Positions 23,942 through 32,505 of a DNA stretch of 43,951 bases are shown in pieces (position 1 is the stretch's first letter; each line of letters starts with the position of its first letter). The position numbers and the translations under genes are program-made. The DNA comes from Candidatus Polarisedimenticolia bacterium (lineage in GTDB: Bacteria > Acidobacteriota > Polarisedimenticolia > Gp22-AA2): positions 1-43,951 of the forward strand of contig DASYUH010000045.1 in the NCBI GenBank assembly GCA_036001465.1, given 5' to 3'. The notes under the pieces are model-generated. The model was not told the origin of the DNA, did no database searches, and worked only from the letters and a program-made list of their open reading frames with translations.

Positions 23942-24946
23942 ATGCCCTCGCGCGCACTTCCGACGCTCCCGTCACCCAGCCCGCTCGAGTTCTCCCGCGA
24001 CGAAGGACCGTTCGACATCATCGGGGACGTGCACGGCTGCGCCAACGAGCTCGTCCGGCTGCTGCGCCGGCTCGGCTACCGGAGGCCCTCGCCGCGCCGG
24101 GCGTTCCGCCACCCCCGTGGCCGCCGCGCCGTGTTCGTCGGCGACCTGGTCGATCGCGGCCCCGGCGTCGTGCAGGCCATGCGCATCGCGATGCGCATGG
24201 TCGACGAGGGGAGTGCCCTGTCGGTCTCCGGGAACCACGAGGTGACGGTCCTCCGCGCGCTCGAGACCGGGGCACGCAACGGCAGCGCCGGAACGCTGAA
24301 GACCATCCGGCAGATCCGGGCGCTCCCGGCCCGCTCGCGGCGGCGCTTCGTCGACCGGTTCCGCGCGTTCGTGGCCGGCCTCCCGCCCCACCTGGTCCTC
24401 GACGGCGGCCGCCTCGCGGTGGCGCACGCCGGGATCAGGCCCGAGCACCTCGGGACCGACTCGGCCGAGGGGCGGCGCTTCTCCATCCACGGGGAAACCA
24501 CCGGCGAGACCGATCGCTACGGCCTGCCTGTCCGGGTGAACTGGGCGGCGGACTACTCGGGGAAGGCCCTGGTGGTGTACGGCCACACGCCGGTGGGGCG
24601 CCCGGAGTGGATCGGAAGGACCGTGAACATCGACACCGGCTGCGTCTATGGCGGCAGCCTGACTGCGCTGCGCTATCCCGAGATGAAGCTGGTCCGCGTC
24701 AAGGCGGCGCGCGCCTACTACCGTCCACGCCGTTCGCTGCCCGGCGGCGTGGGGCTGCGCGCGGAGACCCGGGCCCGCCCCGGCACAGGCCTCAGTGTGA
24801 CGCCGACGGGTCCTGCGGCCGCGGAGCGCCCTCTTTCTTTCGGGCGTGCTGCGCCATCGCCCGGCGGACCTCCTCGATCGAAGTCTGCCCATCGAAGCGC
24901 GCCACGTCCCGACCTTCCGGGTCGTACAGAATGGAGTAGGGAATAG
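23942..24946 (+). CDS. Calcineurin-like metallophosphoesterase (PrpE/PP-type)
   Basis: Metal-binding motifs stand in order: FDIIGDVHGCANEL, VFVGDLVDRGPGVVQ, SVSGNHEVTVL, VAHAGIRPEH and VVYGHTPVGRPEW, then NIDTGCVYGGSLTALRYPE. This is the pattern of Ser/Thr-type phosphatases and symmetrical dinucleoside tetraphosphatases of the PrpE group. The conserved domain ends near residue 250 of 334. The rest is low-complexity Arg/Pro/Ser and overlaps the convergent thioredoxin gene by 155 bases. ATG 23942 has AAGGAGGCGTC upstream and lies 25 bases after the E1 gene. Confidence 0.85.
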   Translation: MPSRALPTLPSPSPLEFSRDEGPFDIIGDVHGCANELVRLLRRLGYRRPSPRRAFRHPRGRRAVFVGDLVDRGPGVVQAMRIAMRMVDEGSALSVSGNHEVTVLRALETGARNGSAGTLKTIRQIRALPARSRRRFVDRFRAFVAGLPPHLVLDGGRLAVAHAGIRPEHLGTDSAEGRRFSIHGETTGETDRYGLPVRVNWAADYSGKALVVYGHTPVGRPEWIGRTVNIDTGCVYGGSLTALRYPEMKLVRVKAARAYYRPRRSLPGGVGLRAETRARPGTGLSVTPTGPAAAERPLSFGRAAPSPGGPPRSKSAHRSAPRPDLPGRTEWSRE

Positions 24947-25430
24947 ACCCGGGAAGCCGGAACCCCTCGAGCAGCGGGTCCTGGTCACCCGTGTACACCA
25001 CGTTCGGATAGGAGACGCCGGCCGAGGCCAGGGCCTTCCGGACCTTGTCGCCGGTCTCCGTCCCCTCTCCCGTCACCCAGGAGTCGAGCGAGATCCCGAG
25101 GAAGGCCATGTTCTCGCCGCCCGCCTCGCGAGCCAGCGCCGCGAGATCGGGAAGCTCCTCCATGCAGGGGGCGCACCAGGTCGCCCAGAAGTTCAGGAAC
25201 ACCGGCTTCCCCTTGAGCGCGGCCAGATCGGCGCGCACCCGATCCATGTCGCCGAACGAGACCGTCGCGACGGGGGCCGCCTCCAGGGGGGCGGCTGCGT
25301 CCGAGGCCACGCCCGCTGCGGGGGCGTACCCCGCCGCCGCTCCGGCCTCGCTCCGGGGGGCCGCCCGGCCGCAGGCCTGCAGCACGACGGCCGCGGCGAT
25401 CAGGGCGGGGACAGGTCCCGGGAGCTTCAT
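24792..25430 (-). CDS. TlpA/ResA-like thioredoxin lipoprotein
   Basis: The 212-residue protein starts MKLPGPVPALIAAAVVLQACGR, a lipoprotein signal with lipobox LQAC, and then has an Ala-rich linker. The thioredoxin-like domain shows KGKPVFLNFWATWCAPCMEELPDL with the redox CxxC, ISLDSWV and the cis-proline region LPGSIPYSILYDPEG. Such proteins act outside the cytoplasmic membrane as thiol-disulphide reductants, often for cytochrome c or envelope proteins. It overlaps the end of the convergent phosphoesterase by 155 bases and diverges from the ureohydrolase, sharing a gap of only 67 bases. Confidence 0.9.
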   Translation of the reverse strand: MKLPGPVPALIAAAVVLQACGRAAPRSEAGAAAGYAPAAGVASDAAAPLEAAPVATVSFGDMDRVRADLAALKGKPVFLNFWATWCAPCMEELPDLAALAREAGGENMAFLGISLDSWVTGEGTETGDKVRKALASAGVSYPNVVYTGDQDPLLEGFRLPGSIPYSILYDPEGRDVARFDGQTSIEEVRRAMAQHARKKEGAPRPQDPSASH

Positions 25431-25462
25431 GGTCCCGCCATCATAGTTCGGGCGGCGTGTCC

Positions 25463-25491
25463 TTCCAAACGCCATCGATCGAGCCTAGAAT
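25463..25491 (+). promoter_or_regulatory. Promoter for the ureohydrolase gene, predicting a leaderless mRNA
   Basis: TAGAAT (25486-25491) ends six bases before GTG 25498. With usual spacing the RNA would start at or one base before the GTG, so the mRNA would have no leader. TTCCAA 17 bases upstream is a weak -35 box. Confidence 0.45.
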
Positions 25492-25497
25492 GCCGCG

Positions 25498-26523
25498 GTG
25501 ATCCAACGCCACCCATGGGGCGGGCTCGCGGTGCCGGGGCTCGAGCTGCCTCACGACGTCGTCATCCTCGGCCTCCCCTATGACGCCGGCGCCTGCTGGC
25601 GGGGCGGAGCGTCCCAGGCGCCACGCCGCCTGCGCGACATCTCCGGGACGTCTCCGGCGATCTCCGAGGAGGGTTACGTCGTCGATCCGCAGATGCTGCG
25701 GCTGCGCGACGCCGGGGACGTCGCGCCCGAGGGGGCGTCCGGGGCGTCCGCGCTCGCCGCGCCGCGCCCGGGCAGCCCGGCGGCCGACGCGGCGCGGCAG
25801 GCCTACTTCGCGCGCGTCGAGCAGGCGGTCGTGCAGATCTTCAAGACGGGGGCCATGGCCGGGAGGGATTCCTTCCTGTTCTCGATCGGCGGCGACCACT
25901 CGGTCAGCATTCCCCTGGTGCGGGGGTTTGCCAGCCGCTTCCCGGAAGGGTTCGGCCTGGTCTCGCTCGACGCCCATCCCGACCTGTTCGACCGCTACGA
26001 GGGGTCGCCGCTGTCGAACGCCTGCCCGATGCGCCGGGCGCTCGACGGCAGCCGTCTCAAGCCGGAACACCTCCTCATCCTCGGGACGCGCTCCTACAAC
26101 CAGGTGGAGCTCGATTACATGCAGGAGAAGGAGATCCGCTTCGTGCCGGCCAAGGAGATCGAACGGATCGGCATCCGGGGGGCGATCGAGGTCGCCCGCG
26201 AGAGGATGGCCGGCGTCGGCAACATCTACCTGAGCATCGACATCGACGTGGCCGACCCGTCCTGCGCCCCCGGGACCGGCGCCCCGGTCGCCGGCGGCCT
26301 GTCCAGCCGGCAGCTGATCGATCTGACGCGCGGCCTCGTGCAGCACCTGCCGGTCCGCGCCATGGACCTGGTGGAGATTGCCCCGCCCCTCGATCCGACC
26401 GACGCCACCCTGTTCCTGGCGCTGCAGATCGCCTTCGAGACCTTCGCCGTCCTGGCGGAGAAGCGCCGGCCGAATACTCGGACAGGCTCCTCGCGCTCCG
26501 AGGCTTCGAGCTCGAGGATATAG
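25498..26523 (+). CDS. Ureohydrolase (agmatinase/formimidoylglutamase family)
   Basis: The binuclear manganese site is complete: FSIGGDHSVSIP, SLDAHPDLFDRY and LSIDIDVADPSCAPGTG. The enzyme therefore hydrolyses a guanidino or formimino group, as in arginase, agmatinase or formimidoylglutamase. The 341-residue length and sequence are most like agmatinase-family proteins. HutG (formimidoylglutamase) belongs to the same superfamily and would complete the histidine route begun by HutI, but the genes are 22 kb apart, so this is speculation. GTG 25498 lies directly after a TAGAAT box, without a ribosome site. The last 20 residues are Ser/Arg-rich. Confidence 0.88.
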   Translation: MIQRHPWGGLAVPGLELPHDVVILGLPYDAGACWRGGASQAPRRLRDISGTSPAISEEGYVVDPQMLRLRDAGDVAPEGASGASALAAPRPGSPAADAARQAYFARVEQAVVQIFKTGAMAGRDSFLFSIGGDHSVSIPLVRGFASRFPEGFGLVSLDAHPDLFDRYEGSPLSNACPMRRALDGSRLKPEHLLILGTRSYNQVELDYMQEKEIRFVPAKEIERIGIRGAIEVARERMAGVGNIYLSIDIDVADPSCAPGTGAPVAGGLSSRQLIDLTRGLVQHLPVRAMDLVEIAPPLDPTDATLFLALQIAFETFAVLAEKRRPNTRTGSSRSEASSSRI

Positions 26524-26595
26524 CGGAGATTCATCGTACCACGCCGCTCCGGCGCGGGCAGGTCGTCGCCGGATCGTGCCCCGGTGATTCGGGGC

Positions 26596-27636
26596 TCAGC
26601 GGTTCGGGAACTTCTTCGCGTCGAGGTCCCCGGGGGACGCGACCAGCCGTGTCGACGCCGGCATGCTCTCGAGGCTGTAGGCCGTGCCGTTCCAGGCGAC
26701 CAGGGCGGTCACGATCCCGCCGGGGGCCGGGACGAATGAGCCGTACGGGTACCACGCCGGCAGCTGGACCAGCGGGCCGGGCGGGATGCCCTGAAAGATG
26801 ACATCGTCGGGGCGCGGGGTCGGGCGATCGTTGAGGATCTGATCCTCGTTCCGATCCTCGACGTACGGGAAAATCAGGGGGAAATCCACGGCGAACTGGG
26901 CGTCCCGCGTGTCCAGGTGACCGTTCCCGTTCCGATCCTCTCCGACATCCAGAATCCCATTGTGGTTCCTGTCCTCGTCGATGTAGTCCAGGCGGCGGTC
27001 ACCATCCTTGTCCTCTCCAGGATCCAGGGCGCCGTTGTAGTTCAGGTCCTCCCAGAACAGGTCCACGTGGCCGTCGCAGTCGACGTCCTCGCGCGCTTCC
27101 CCTTCGCATCCGTCGGGAGGGGTGAGACGGCCGTCGCCGTCCCGATCCTCGCCGGGATCGACCCGGCCATTGCGATTGAGGTCCTCGAAGACGTCGAACT
27201 TGCCGTCGCCGTCGAGATCCTCCCGCTCGTGCCGGATCTCCAGGACGAGCGGCGGGCGGGGCGGAACGAGAGTCGAGGGGCAGCCCACGGTGCGGGGATC
27301 CCCCCAGCCGCCCGGCCCCTCGCCGGGGGCATCGATCCGATATTCCGGAATGCCGTCGCCGTCGAGGTCCCCCAGGTTGACCAGCCAGGCGGAAGGCGGA
27401 AGCGAGCCGCTGTGCGCGCGGCGTTCCGCGCCCAGGACGAAGAACGAGGCGGTCGGGGCGCCTCCCAGATTGCCGAAGAGGACCGGCGAGCGGCCACCCG
27501 GCGACCCCGAGGTGATCGGGTTCGACTGGCCCGCGGGACACGCGGCGTCGATCGGCGAGGCTGTCAGCAGAGCGCCAAGAACGATCGCCGTGGCGCTCGC
27601 GAGCGGGCGCGAGGAATACCGAGGCGGGGTCTTCAT
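26596..27636 (-). CDS. Secreted protein with Asp/Asn/Gly-rich calcium-type repeats
   Basis: The 346-residue protein has a signal peptide (MKTPPRYSSRPLASATAIVL, cleavage near SPIDA-AC). In its middle (about residues 90-250) stand repeated DxDxDG and DxNxNG loops: DLDGDGIPEY, DLDGDGKFDVFEDLNRNG, EDRDGDGRL, DVDCDGHVDLFWEDLNYNG, DKDGDRRLDYIDEDRNHNG and DRNGNGHLD. They resemble thrombospondin type 3 or dockerin/EF-hand calcium loops. It would act outside the cell, perhaps stabilised by calcium. The ribosome site is AAGGAGACCTG before ATG 27636. The C-terminal 90 residues match no domain I recognise. Confidence 0.82.
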   Translation of the reverse strand: MKTPPRYSSRPLASATAIVLGALLTASPIDAACPAGQSNPITSGSPGGRSPVLFGNLGGAPTASFFVLGAERRAHSGSLPPSAWLVNLGDLDGDGIPEYRIDAPGEGPGGWGDPRTVGCPSTLVPPRPPLVLEIRHEREDLDGDGKFDVFEDLNRNGRVDPGEDRDGDGRLTPPDGCEGEAREDVDCDGHVDLFWEDLNYNGALDPGEDKDGDRRLDYIDEDRNHNGILDVGEDRNGNGHLDTRDAQFAVDFPLIFPYVEDRNEDQILNDRPTPRPDDVIFQGIPPGPLVQLPAWYPYGSFVPAPGGIVTALVAWNGTAYSLESMPASTRLVASPGDLDAKKFPNR

Positions 27637-27781
27637 CAGGTCTCCTTTCGCACCGGAAGGTACCGCGGGGGGGGTCGGTGCGAGGGGGGCCGGACGGCCG
27701 GCTCCGCGTCTCGTGCTCCGCATCGCGCGCTGAGTGATCGCCGCGCGGGGACATGATGAAACACCCGAGGGGCCGGCGGGC

Positions 27782-28234
27782 CTACTTCTTCTTGAACAGC
27801 GCCTCGAAGGCGGCTCGACCGGGGCTGACCTTCGCGGCGGCGGTGGCGGCCGCCGGCGCGGGGGTGGCGATGCGCCGGCCGGTGGCGTCGAGGACGGTCT
27901 CGGGACGGAAGGACTCGCAGGTGTTGGCGGCGGTCTTGGAGTCGAAGCGCTTCGGGATCGGCTGGCGGCACTCGAAGCGTGCGCCGGGATCGAAGTGGAC
28001 GCAGTTGCGGCAGCAGTGCTGGGCGGCGCGGCACTTGGGGCAGAGGGCGTTCGTCGGCAGGCTCTCCGGCGACGGCTCCTGGTGGCCGCACTGGTAGCAG
28101 CGGGTCACGACCCGCGCCTCGCGCGCCATGCCGCGCGGCTCGCGCGGCCCGCGAGGGCCCAGGTCCTCCTTCTTTCGTTTCTCGCGCTCTTCCTTGTACT
28201 CGCTGTCGCGGTATCCGGGCTGTCGGTACTTCAT
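27782..28234 (-). CDS. Small Cys-rich zinc-binding protein, function unknown
   Basis: This 150-residue protein has a highly charged N-terminus (Lys/Glu/Arg to residue 42). CYQC (46-49) and CPKC (65-68) make a zinc ribbon. A second cluster has Cys at 74, 75, 78, 89 and 106 (HCCRNC, FEC, NTCESF). It lacks a signal peptide, so it is probably cytoplasmic. The C-terminal 45 residues are Ala-rich and end in FKKK. The downstream neighbour is the calcium-repeat gene 145 bases away; the metalloprotease gene diverges upstream. Confidence 0.75.
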   Translation of the reverse strand: MKYRQPGYRDSEYKEEREKRKKEDLGPRGPREPRGMAREARVVTRCYQCGHQEPSPESLPTNALCPKCRAAQHCCRNCVHFDPGARFECRQPIPKRFDSKTAANTCESFRPETVLDATGRRIATPAPAAATAAAKVSPGRAAFEALFKKK

Positions 28235-28307
28235 CGGGGCATGCTCCTGCTGCCGGGGGTTTGTCTTGGGTGGAGGGCATTGTACCCCGTCAGGGCCATT
28301 TTCGGGT

Positions 28308-28313
28308 AGAATC
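28308..28313 (+). promoter_or_regulatory. Possible -10 box (TAGAAT) of the metalloprotease gene
   Basis: TAGAAT at 28308-28313 matches the -10 form seen before other + strand genes here. No -35 box at normal distance is convincing. A start near 28320 would leave a leader of about 80 nt. Confidence 0.3.
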
Positions 28314-28398
28314 CTGCACTTCCGGTGCGACTGGTATCGTCCGCCGCCTGCCGCGGCGGATCCATTCCACGATGGTCATGGGGCACGAGGTGCCGACG

Positions 28399-31284
28399 AT
28401 GATGACCCCCCGCAACGCTCTTTCCCTGTCCGCTCGAGTCTTCCTGGCACTGGCCTGGCTCGCCCTGCCGGCCTTTTCCACCAGCGCCCCCGAGGCCCGC
28501 GAGCACAAGCCCAAAGGGGAGGCGGCGACCACCGACGGCGGCGACTCCAAGGACAAGAAGGACGAGAAGAAGGACGACAAGGACGCTCCGAAGGAGCCCG
28601 CATTCGACAAGGTGGTCAAGGGGACCAAGGAGCTTCAGGGGCTGTTCCGCGTCTACTTCAAGGAAGACGACGCGAAATACTTCCTGGAGATCGCCCCCGA
28701 CCAGCTCGACGTGCCGTTCCTGCTGAACCCGACGCTGGTCTCCGGAATCGGCCAGGGGTTCATCTACCCGAGCGACATGCTGCCGGAGTACGTCGTCGCC
28801 TTCCATAAGAGCGGCAAGACGGTGCAGCTCATCCACCGGAACACGTTGTTCCGCGCCGACGAGTCGTCCACCCTCAGGAAGCCCGCGACCCTCGCCGCTC
28901 CCGACGCCATCGTCGGGCAGGCGAAGGTCGAGAGCCAGCCGCATCCGGATCGCAAGAGCGTCCTGATCGACCTGGGGTCGATCGCCGTCGGCGATCTCGA
29001 AGGGTTGACCCAGCCGCTGAAGCAGGTGTTCGAGTCCCCCTACCAGCTCGACCGGGACGGCAGCACCCTGGCGTTCGCGAAGAACTTTCCGGACAACCTC
29101 GACTTCGAGACCGTCCTGCACTTCAAGACTCCCGAGATCAAGAAGCCGGCGGTGTACGCGGCCGATCCCCGGAGCATGCTGGTCCGCTTCCACTACTCGC
29201 TGTCGCGGCTGCCCCAGACCGGCTTCCGTCCGCGCCTGGCGGACGATCGCGTCGGGCATTTCCTGGCGATGATGGGGGACTACACCGACGACCGGCCGGA
29301 CGTGCCGACGGTGCGCTACGTGACCCGCTGGCAGATGGAGAAGAAAGACCCCGCGGCGGCGATCTCCGAGCCGAAGCAGCCGATCGTCTTCTACCTGGAA
29401 GACTCGATCCCGAAGGAGTACCGCGAGGCGGTGCGCCAGGGGGTGCTCGGCTGGAACCCGGCCTTCGAGAAGATCGGGTTCAAGAACGCCCTGGTCGTGA
29501 AGGAGCAGCCCGACGATCCCGACTGGGACGCGGCGGACGTGCGCTACTCGACGCTCCGCTGGATCGTGGCGCCGAACGCCGGGTTCGCGCAGGGGCCGTC
29601 GCGCATCAATCCGTACACCGGGCAGATCTTCGACGCCGACATCCGCTTCAGCGCCGACATGCTGCGCAACATCCGGCACGAGTACGAAGAGCTGGTCGCG
29701 CCAATCGCCGCCCGGCCTGGAGACGGCTCCGTCCCCGCGGAGACGGCCGCCCTGCTGCGGACGCTGTCCGGCTGGACGGCGTCCCTGGGGCCCTTCCCTC
29801 TCGACTCGCTGATCGGGGCCCTCGACGGGACGCCCGGAGCGCCCGCCGGACGGGCGGTCCTGGGCGCCGGCTCCCGGCCCGGGGTTCCCCCGGCCTCCCT
29901 GGGCTACTGCGACTACGCCACCGGCCTGGCGCACGAGGCGGCGCTCGGCTGGAGCATCCTGCAGGCCCGGGGCGGCCTGGACGAGAAGGCGCAGCAGGCC
30001 TACATCGACGATTTCATCGTGTCCGTCACCCTGCACGAGGTCGGCCACACCCTGGGGCTGCGCCACAATTTCAAGGCGAGCAACTCCCTGCCGTTCGAGA
30101 AGCTGCAGGACGCCGCCCTCACCTCGCGCGCCGGCATGACCGGGTCGGTCATGGACTACACCCCGGTCAACCTGGCCCCCGAGGGGAAGCCGCAGGGCGA
30201 GTACTGGCAGAGGAACATCGGCGCGTACGACTTCTGGGCGATCGAGTACGCCTACAAGCCGATCGACGCCCCCTCCACCGCGGCCGAGAGGCCCGAGCTC
30301 GATCGGATCGCCTCGCGCGTCAGCGAGCCGGGCCTGGCGTACGGCACCGACGAGGACACCTTCACCGGCTCCCCCAAGGGGATCGACCCGACGTCGAACA
30401 TGTGGGACCTCGGCAGCGACATCCTGACCTACTACTCGTCTCGGGCCGGCCTGGCGCGCGAGCTGATCGGGAAGATGGAGGACCGCTTCAACGAGCCGGG
30501 GCTGCGCTACCAGAAGCTGCGCGTGGTCTTCGCCCAGGCCGTCGGCGAGCTCGCGCCGGCGGCGCTGAACGTGCCGAAGTACATCGGCGGCATCCGGCAT
30601 TACCGCGACCACATCGGCGATCCGAACGGCCGCCTGCCGTACGACCCGGTGCCGGCACCCGAGCAGCGCGCCGCCCTGGCCTTCCTCAACCAGGAGATCT
30701 TCGGTCCGGATGCCTTCAAGCTGCCCTCCCGCCTGTTGAACAAGCTGGCGGTCGAGCGCTTCCCCGACATCGAGGGAAACTTCTGGACCCTGGAGCGGAT
30801 CGACCTGCCGATCCACACGGTCGTCCTGGCCCTGCAGTCGATCCCGATGGACCGCCTGTACCACCCGATCGCGCTGGGCCGCCTGCTCGACATCGAGGAG
30901 CGCTACGACGGGAAGGACAAGGCGTTCACCATGTCCGAGATGTTCTCCTCGGTGCGCCGGGCCGTCTGGAGCGAGCTCGACGGCCGCGCGAGCATCAACT
31001 CGTTCCGCCGCAACCTGCAGCGGAAGCATCTGCAGACCCTGATCGGCCTGGCGGTGGGCTCTGAGCCCTCCACACCAGAAGACGCCCGCACCCTGGCGCG
31101 CGCCGACCTGATGGCGATTCGCCGCGGCATCGACGCGGTCCTCGGACGGGTCGAGGGGCCGGCGCCCCGGGTCGACGTCATCACCCGGGCGCACCTGGAC
31201 GAGACCCGGGCGCGGATCACCGCGGCCCTCGACGCCGGCATCCAGCGGCAGCTGCCGCAGGCCACGCAGCGGCCCCAGGGATAG
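28399..31284 (+). CDS. Large secreted zinc metalloprotease (DUF4953/DUF5117 type)
   Basis: The 961-residue protein has a signal peptide (MMTPRNALSLSARVFLALAW, cleavage near STSA). A Lys/Asp-rich linker and a DUF5117-like region (about residues 80-290) follow. The catalytic domain has the metzincin zinc site HEVGHTLGLRHNF (starting at residue 546: HExxHxxGxxH) and a Met-turn SVMDYTPVN about 30 residues later. The C-terminal third is helical. These large proteins are abundant in secreting, peptide-eating phyla; few are characterised. I use ATG 28399 because GAGG stands eight bases upstream. ATG 28372 and 28378 are also in frame. It is followed by the DsbA-like gene, which has its own promoter. 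Confidence 0.9.
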   Translation: MMTPRNALSLSARVFLALAWLALPAFSTSAPEAREHKPKGEAATTDGGDSKDKKDEKKDDKDAPKEPAFDKVVKGTKELQGLFRVYFKEDDAKYFLEIAPDQLDVPFLLNPTLVSGIGQGFIYPSDMLPEYVVAFHKSGKTVQLIHRNTLFRADESSTLRKPATLAAPDAIVGQAKVESQPHPDRKSVLIDLGSIAVGDLEGLTQPLKQVFESPYQLDRDGSTLAFAKNFPDNLDFETVLHFKTPEIKKPAVYAADPRSMLVRFHYSLSRLPQTGFRPRLADDRVGHFLAMMGDYTDDRPDVPTVRYVTRWQMEKKDPAAAISEPKQPIVFYLEDSIPKEYREAVRQGVLGWNPAFEKIGFKNALVVKEQPDDPDWDAADVRYSTLRWIVAPNAGFAQGPSRINPYTGQIFDADIRFSADMLRNIRHEYEELVAPIAARPGDGSVPAETAALLRTLSGWTASLGPFPLDSLIGALDGTPGAPAGRAVLGAGSRPGVPPASLGYCDYATGLAHEAALGWSILQARGGLDEKAQQAYIDDFIVSVTLHEVGHTLGLRHNFKASNSLPFEKLQDAALTSRAGMTGSVMDYTPVNLAPEGKPQGEYWQRNIGAYDFWAIEYAYKPIDAPSTAAERPELDRIASRVSEPGLAYGTDEDTFTGSPKGIDPTSNMWDLGSDILTYYSSRAGLARELIGKMEDRFNEPGLRYQKLRVVFAQAVGELAPAALNVPKYIGGIRHYRDHIGDPNGRLPYDPVPAPEQRAALAFLNQEIFGPDAFKLPSRLLNKLAVERFPDIEGNFWTLERIDLPIHTVVLALQSIPMDRLYHPIALGRLLDIEERYDGKDKAFTMSEMFSSVRRAVWSELDGRASINSFRRNLQRKHLQTLIGLAVGSEPSTPEDARTLARADLMAIRRGIDAVLGRVEGPAPRVDVITRAHLDETRARITAALDAGIQRQLPQATQRPQG

Positions 31285-31293
31285 ACCCGCCCT

Positions 31294-31322
31294 TTGACCG
31301 CCGGGGCTTCCGGGGGTAGAAT
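31294..31322 (+). promoter_or_regulatory. Sigma-70 type promoter of the DsbA-like gene
   Basis: TTGACC (31294-31299), a 17-base spacer and TAGAAT (31317-31322) form the best + strand promoter in the window. Transcription would begin near 31329, 54 bases before the ATG at 31383. Confidence 0.65.
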
Positions 31323-31382
31323 CCCCCCCGAACCCTGAAGAACTGTCCCGAACTCGACCGCAACGAACGCGAAGGAGGCGTC

Positions 31383-32447
31383 ATGCAGCACCGCAACAAA
31401 CAGGTCCTTTACCTCGCCGCGCTGGTCAGCGCCGCGACCGTCTTCGCCTGCGCCGCCGCCACGGGCGATACCGCCAAGGAAGGCAAGGGGAAGAAGGGCG
31501 CCGCGAGCGCCGCCTCGGATTCCGCCGCGGCCGTCATCGGCGACAAGACGATCACCATGGCGGAGCTCGACGCCAAGGCGGCCGGAGCCCTGGTGAAGGT
31601 CCGGCAGGACGAGTACGAGGCCCGGAGGCAGGTCCTGGAGAGCCTGATCAACGACGAGATCATGGCGAAGGAGGCCGCCGCCAAGAGCAAGACCAAGGAG
31701 GAGCTGACGAAGGCGGAGATCACCGACAAGGTGCCCGAGCCGGCGCAGGCCGACGTGGACGCCTTCTACGAGCAGAACAAGGCCCGCTTCGGCGCCCAGA
31801 CGAAGGAGCAGCTGGCGCCGCAGATCACCGCCATGCTCAAGAACCAGAAGATGGCGGACACCCAGCGGGCGTATTACAAGTCGCTGCGCGACAAGTACGG
31901 GGTGAAGACGATGCTCGAGCCGCCCCGCGTCCAGGTGGCGCTGGACGACGACCCCGTGAAGGGACCGGCCAAGGCCCCGATCACCATCGTCGAGTTCTCC
32001 GATTACCAGTGCCCGTACTGCAGCCGCGCCGAGACCACGGTCACCGAGGTCCTGAAGAAGTACGGCGACAAGATCCGGCTGGTGTACCGCGACTACCCGC
32101 TGTCGTTCCATCAGAACGCCAACGTCGCCGCCCAGGCCTCGGAGTGCGCCGAGGAGCAGGGGAAGTTCTGGGAGATGCACGGCGCCATGTTCGCCAACCA
32201 GTCGAAGCTGGCGGCGACCGACCTGGTCGAGACCGCGGCGACGATCGGCCTGGAGAAGGACAAGTTCAAGGCCTGCCTCGACAGCGGCAAGTACAAGGAC
32301 GAAGTGCAGAAGGACTTCGAGGACGGCCAGAAGGCCGGGGTGACCGGGACCCCCACCTTCTTCATCAACGGCATCCCGATGGTCGGCGCGCGCGACGTCA
32401 ACTCGTTCGCGGAGATCATCGACACCGAGCTCGAGCGCAGCAAGTAG
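31383..32447 (+). CDS. DsbA-like thiol oxidoreductase lipoprotein with N-terminal chaperone-like region
   Basis: The 354-residue product has a lipoprotein signal (TVFAC). A SurA/PpiC-like helical region follows at about residues 50-165 (ITMAELDAKAAG, VLESLINDEIMAKEA, VDAFYEQNKARFG). The DsbA/thioredoxin domain at about 180-354 has PITIVEFSDYQCPYCSRAE with the C210-P-Y-C213 site and the cis-proline region VTGTPTFFINGIPM. It should form or isomerise disulphides in exported proteins. The strong ribosome site GAAGGAGGCGTC is identical to that before the phosphoesterase gene at 23942. It follows the large metalloprotease, which may be among its clients. Confidence 0.9.
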   Translation: MQHRNKQVLYLAALVSAATVFACAAATGDTAKEGKGKKGAASAASDSAAAVIGDKTITMAELDAKAAGALVKVRQDEYEARRQVLESLINDEIMAKEAAAKSKTKEELTKAEITDKVPEPAQADVDAFYEQNKARFGAQTKEQLAPQITAMLKNQKMADTQRAYYKSLRDKYGVKTMLEPPRVQVALDDDPVKGPAKAPITIVEFSDYQCPYCSRAETTVTEVLKKYGDKIRLVYRDYPLSFHQNANVAAQASECAEEQGKFWEMHGAMFANQSKLAATDLVETAATIGLEKDKFKACLDSGKYKDEVQKDFEDGQKAGVTGTPTFFINGIPMVGARDVNSFAEIIDTELERSK

Positions 32448-32466
32448 GCGCGCAGCCAGGTCCAGT

Positions 32467-32505
32467 GCCGGCCCCCCGTGCCGCTCCGGCGCGCCGGGGG
32501 CCGGC
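32467..32505 (+). terminator. GC-rich hairpin after the DsbA-like gene
   Basis: GCCGGCCCCC (32467-32476) pairs perfectly with GGGGGCCGGC (32496-32505) around a 19-base loop, 20 bases after the stop. The following bases are pyrimidine-rich but not a T-run, so termination efficiency is uncertain. Confidence 0.45.

Noticed and set aside
26880-27250. Possible repeat array or CRISPR-like region
   Set aside because: The DNA repetition follows from codons of the DxDxDG loops; unit length and sequence vary and there are no spacers.
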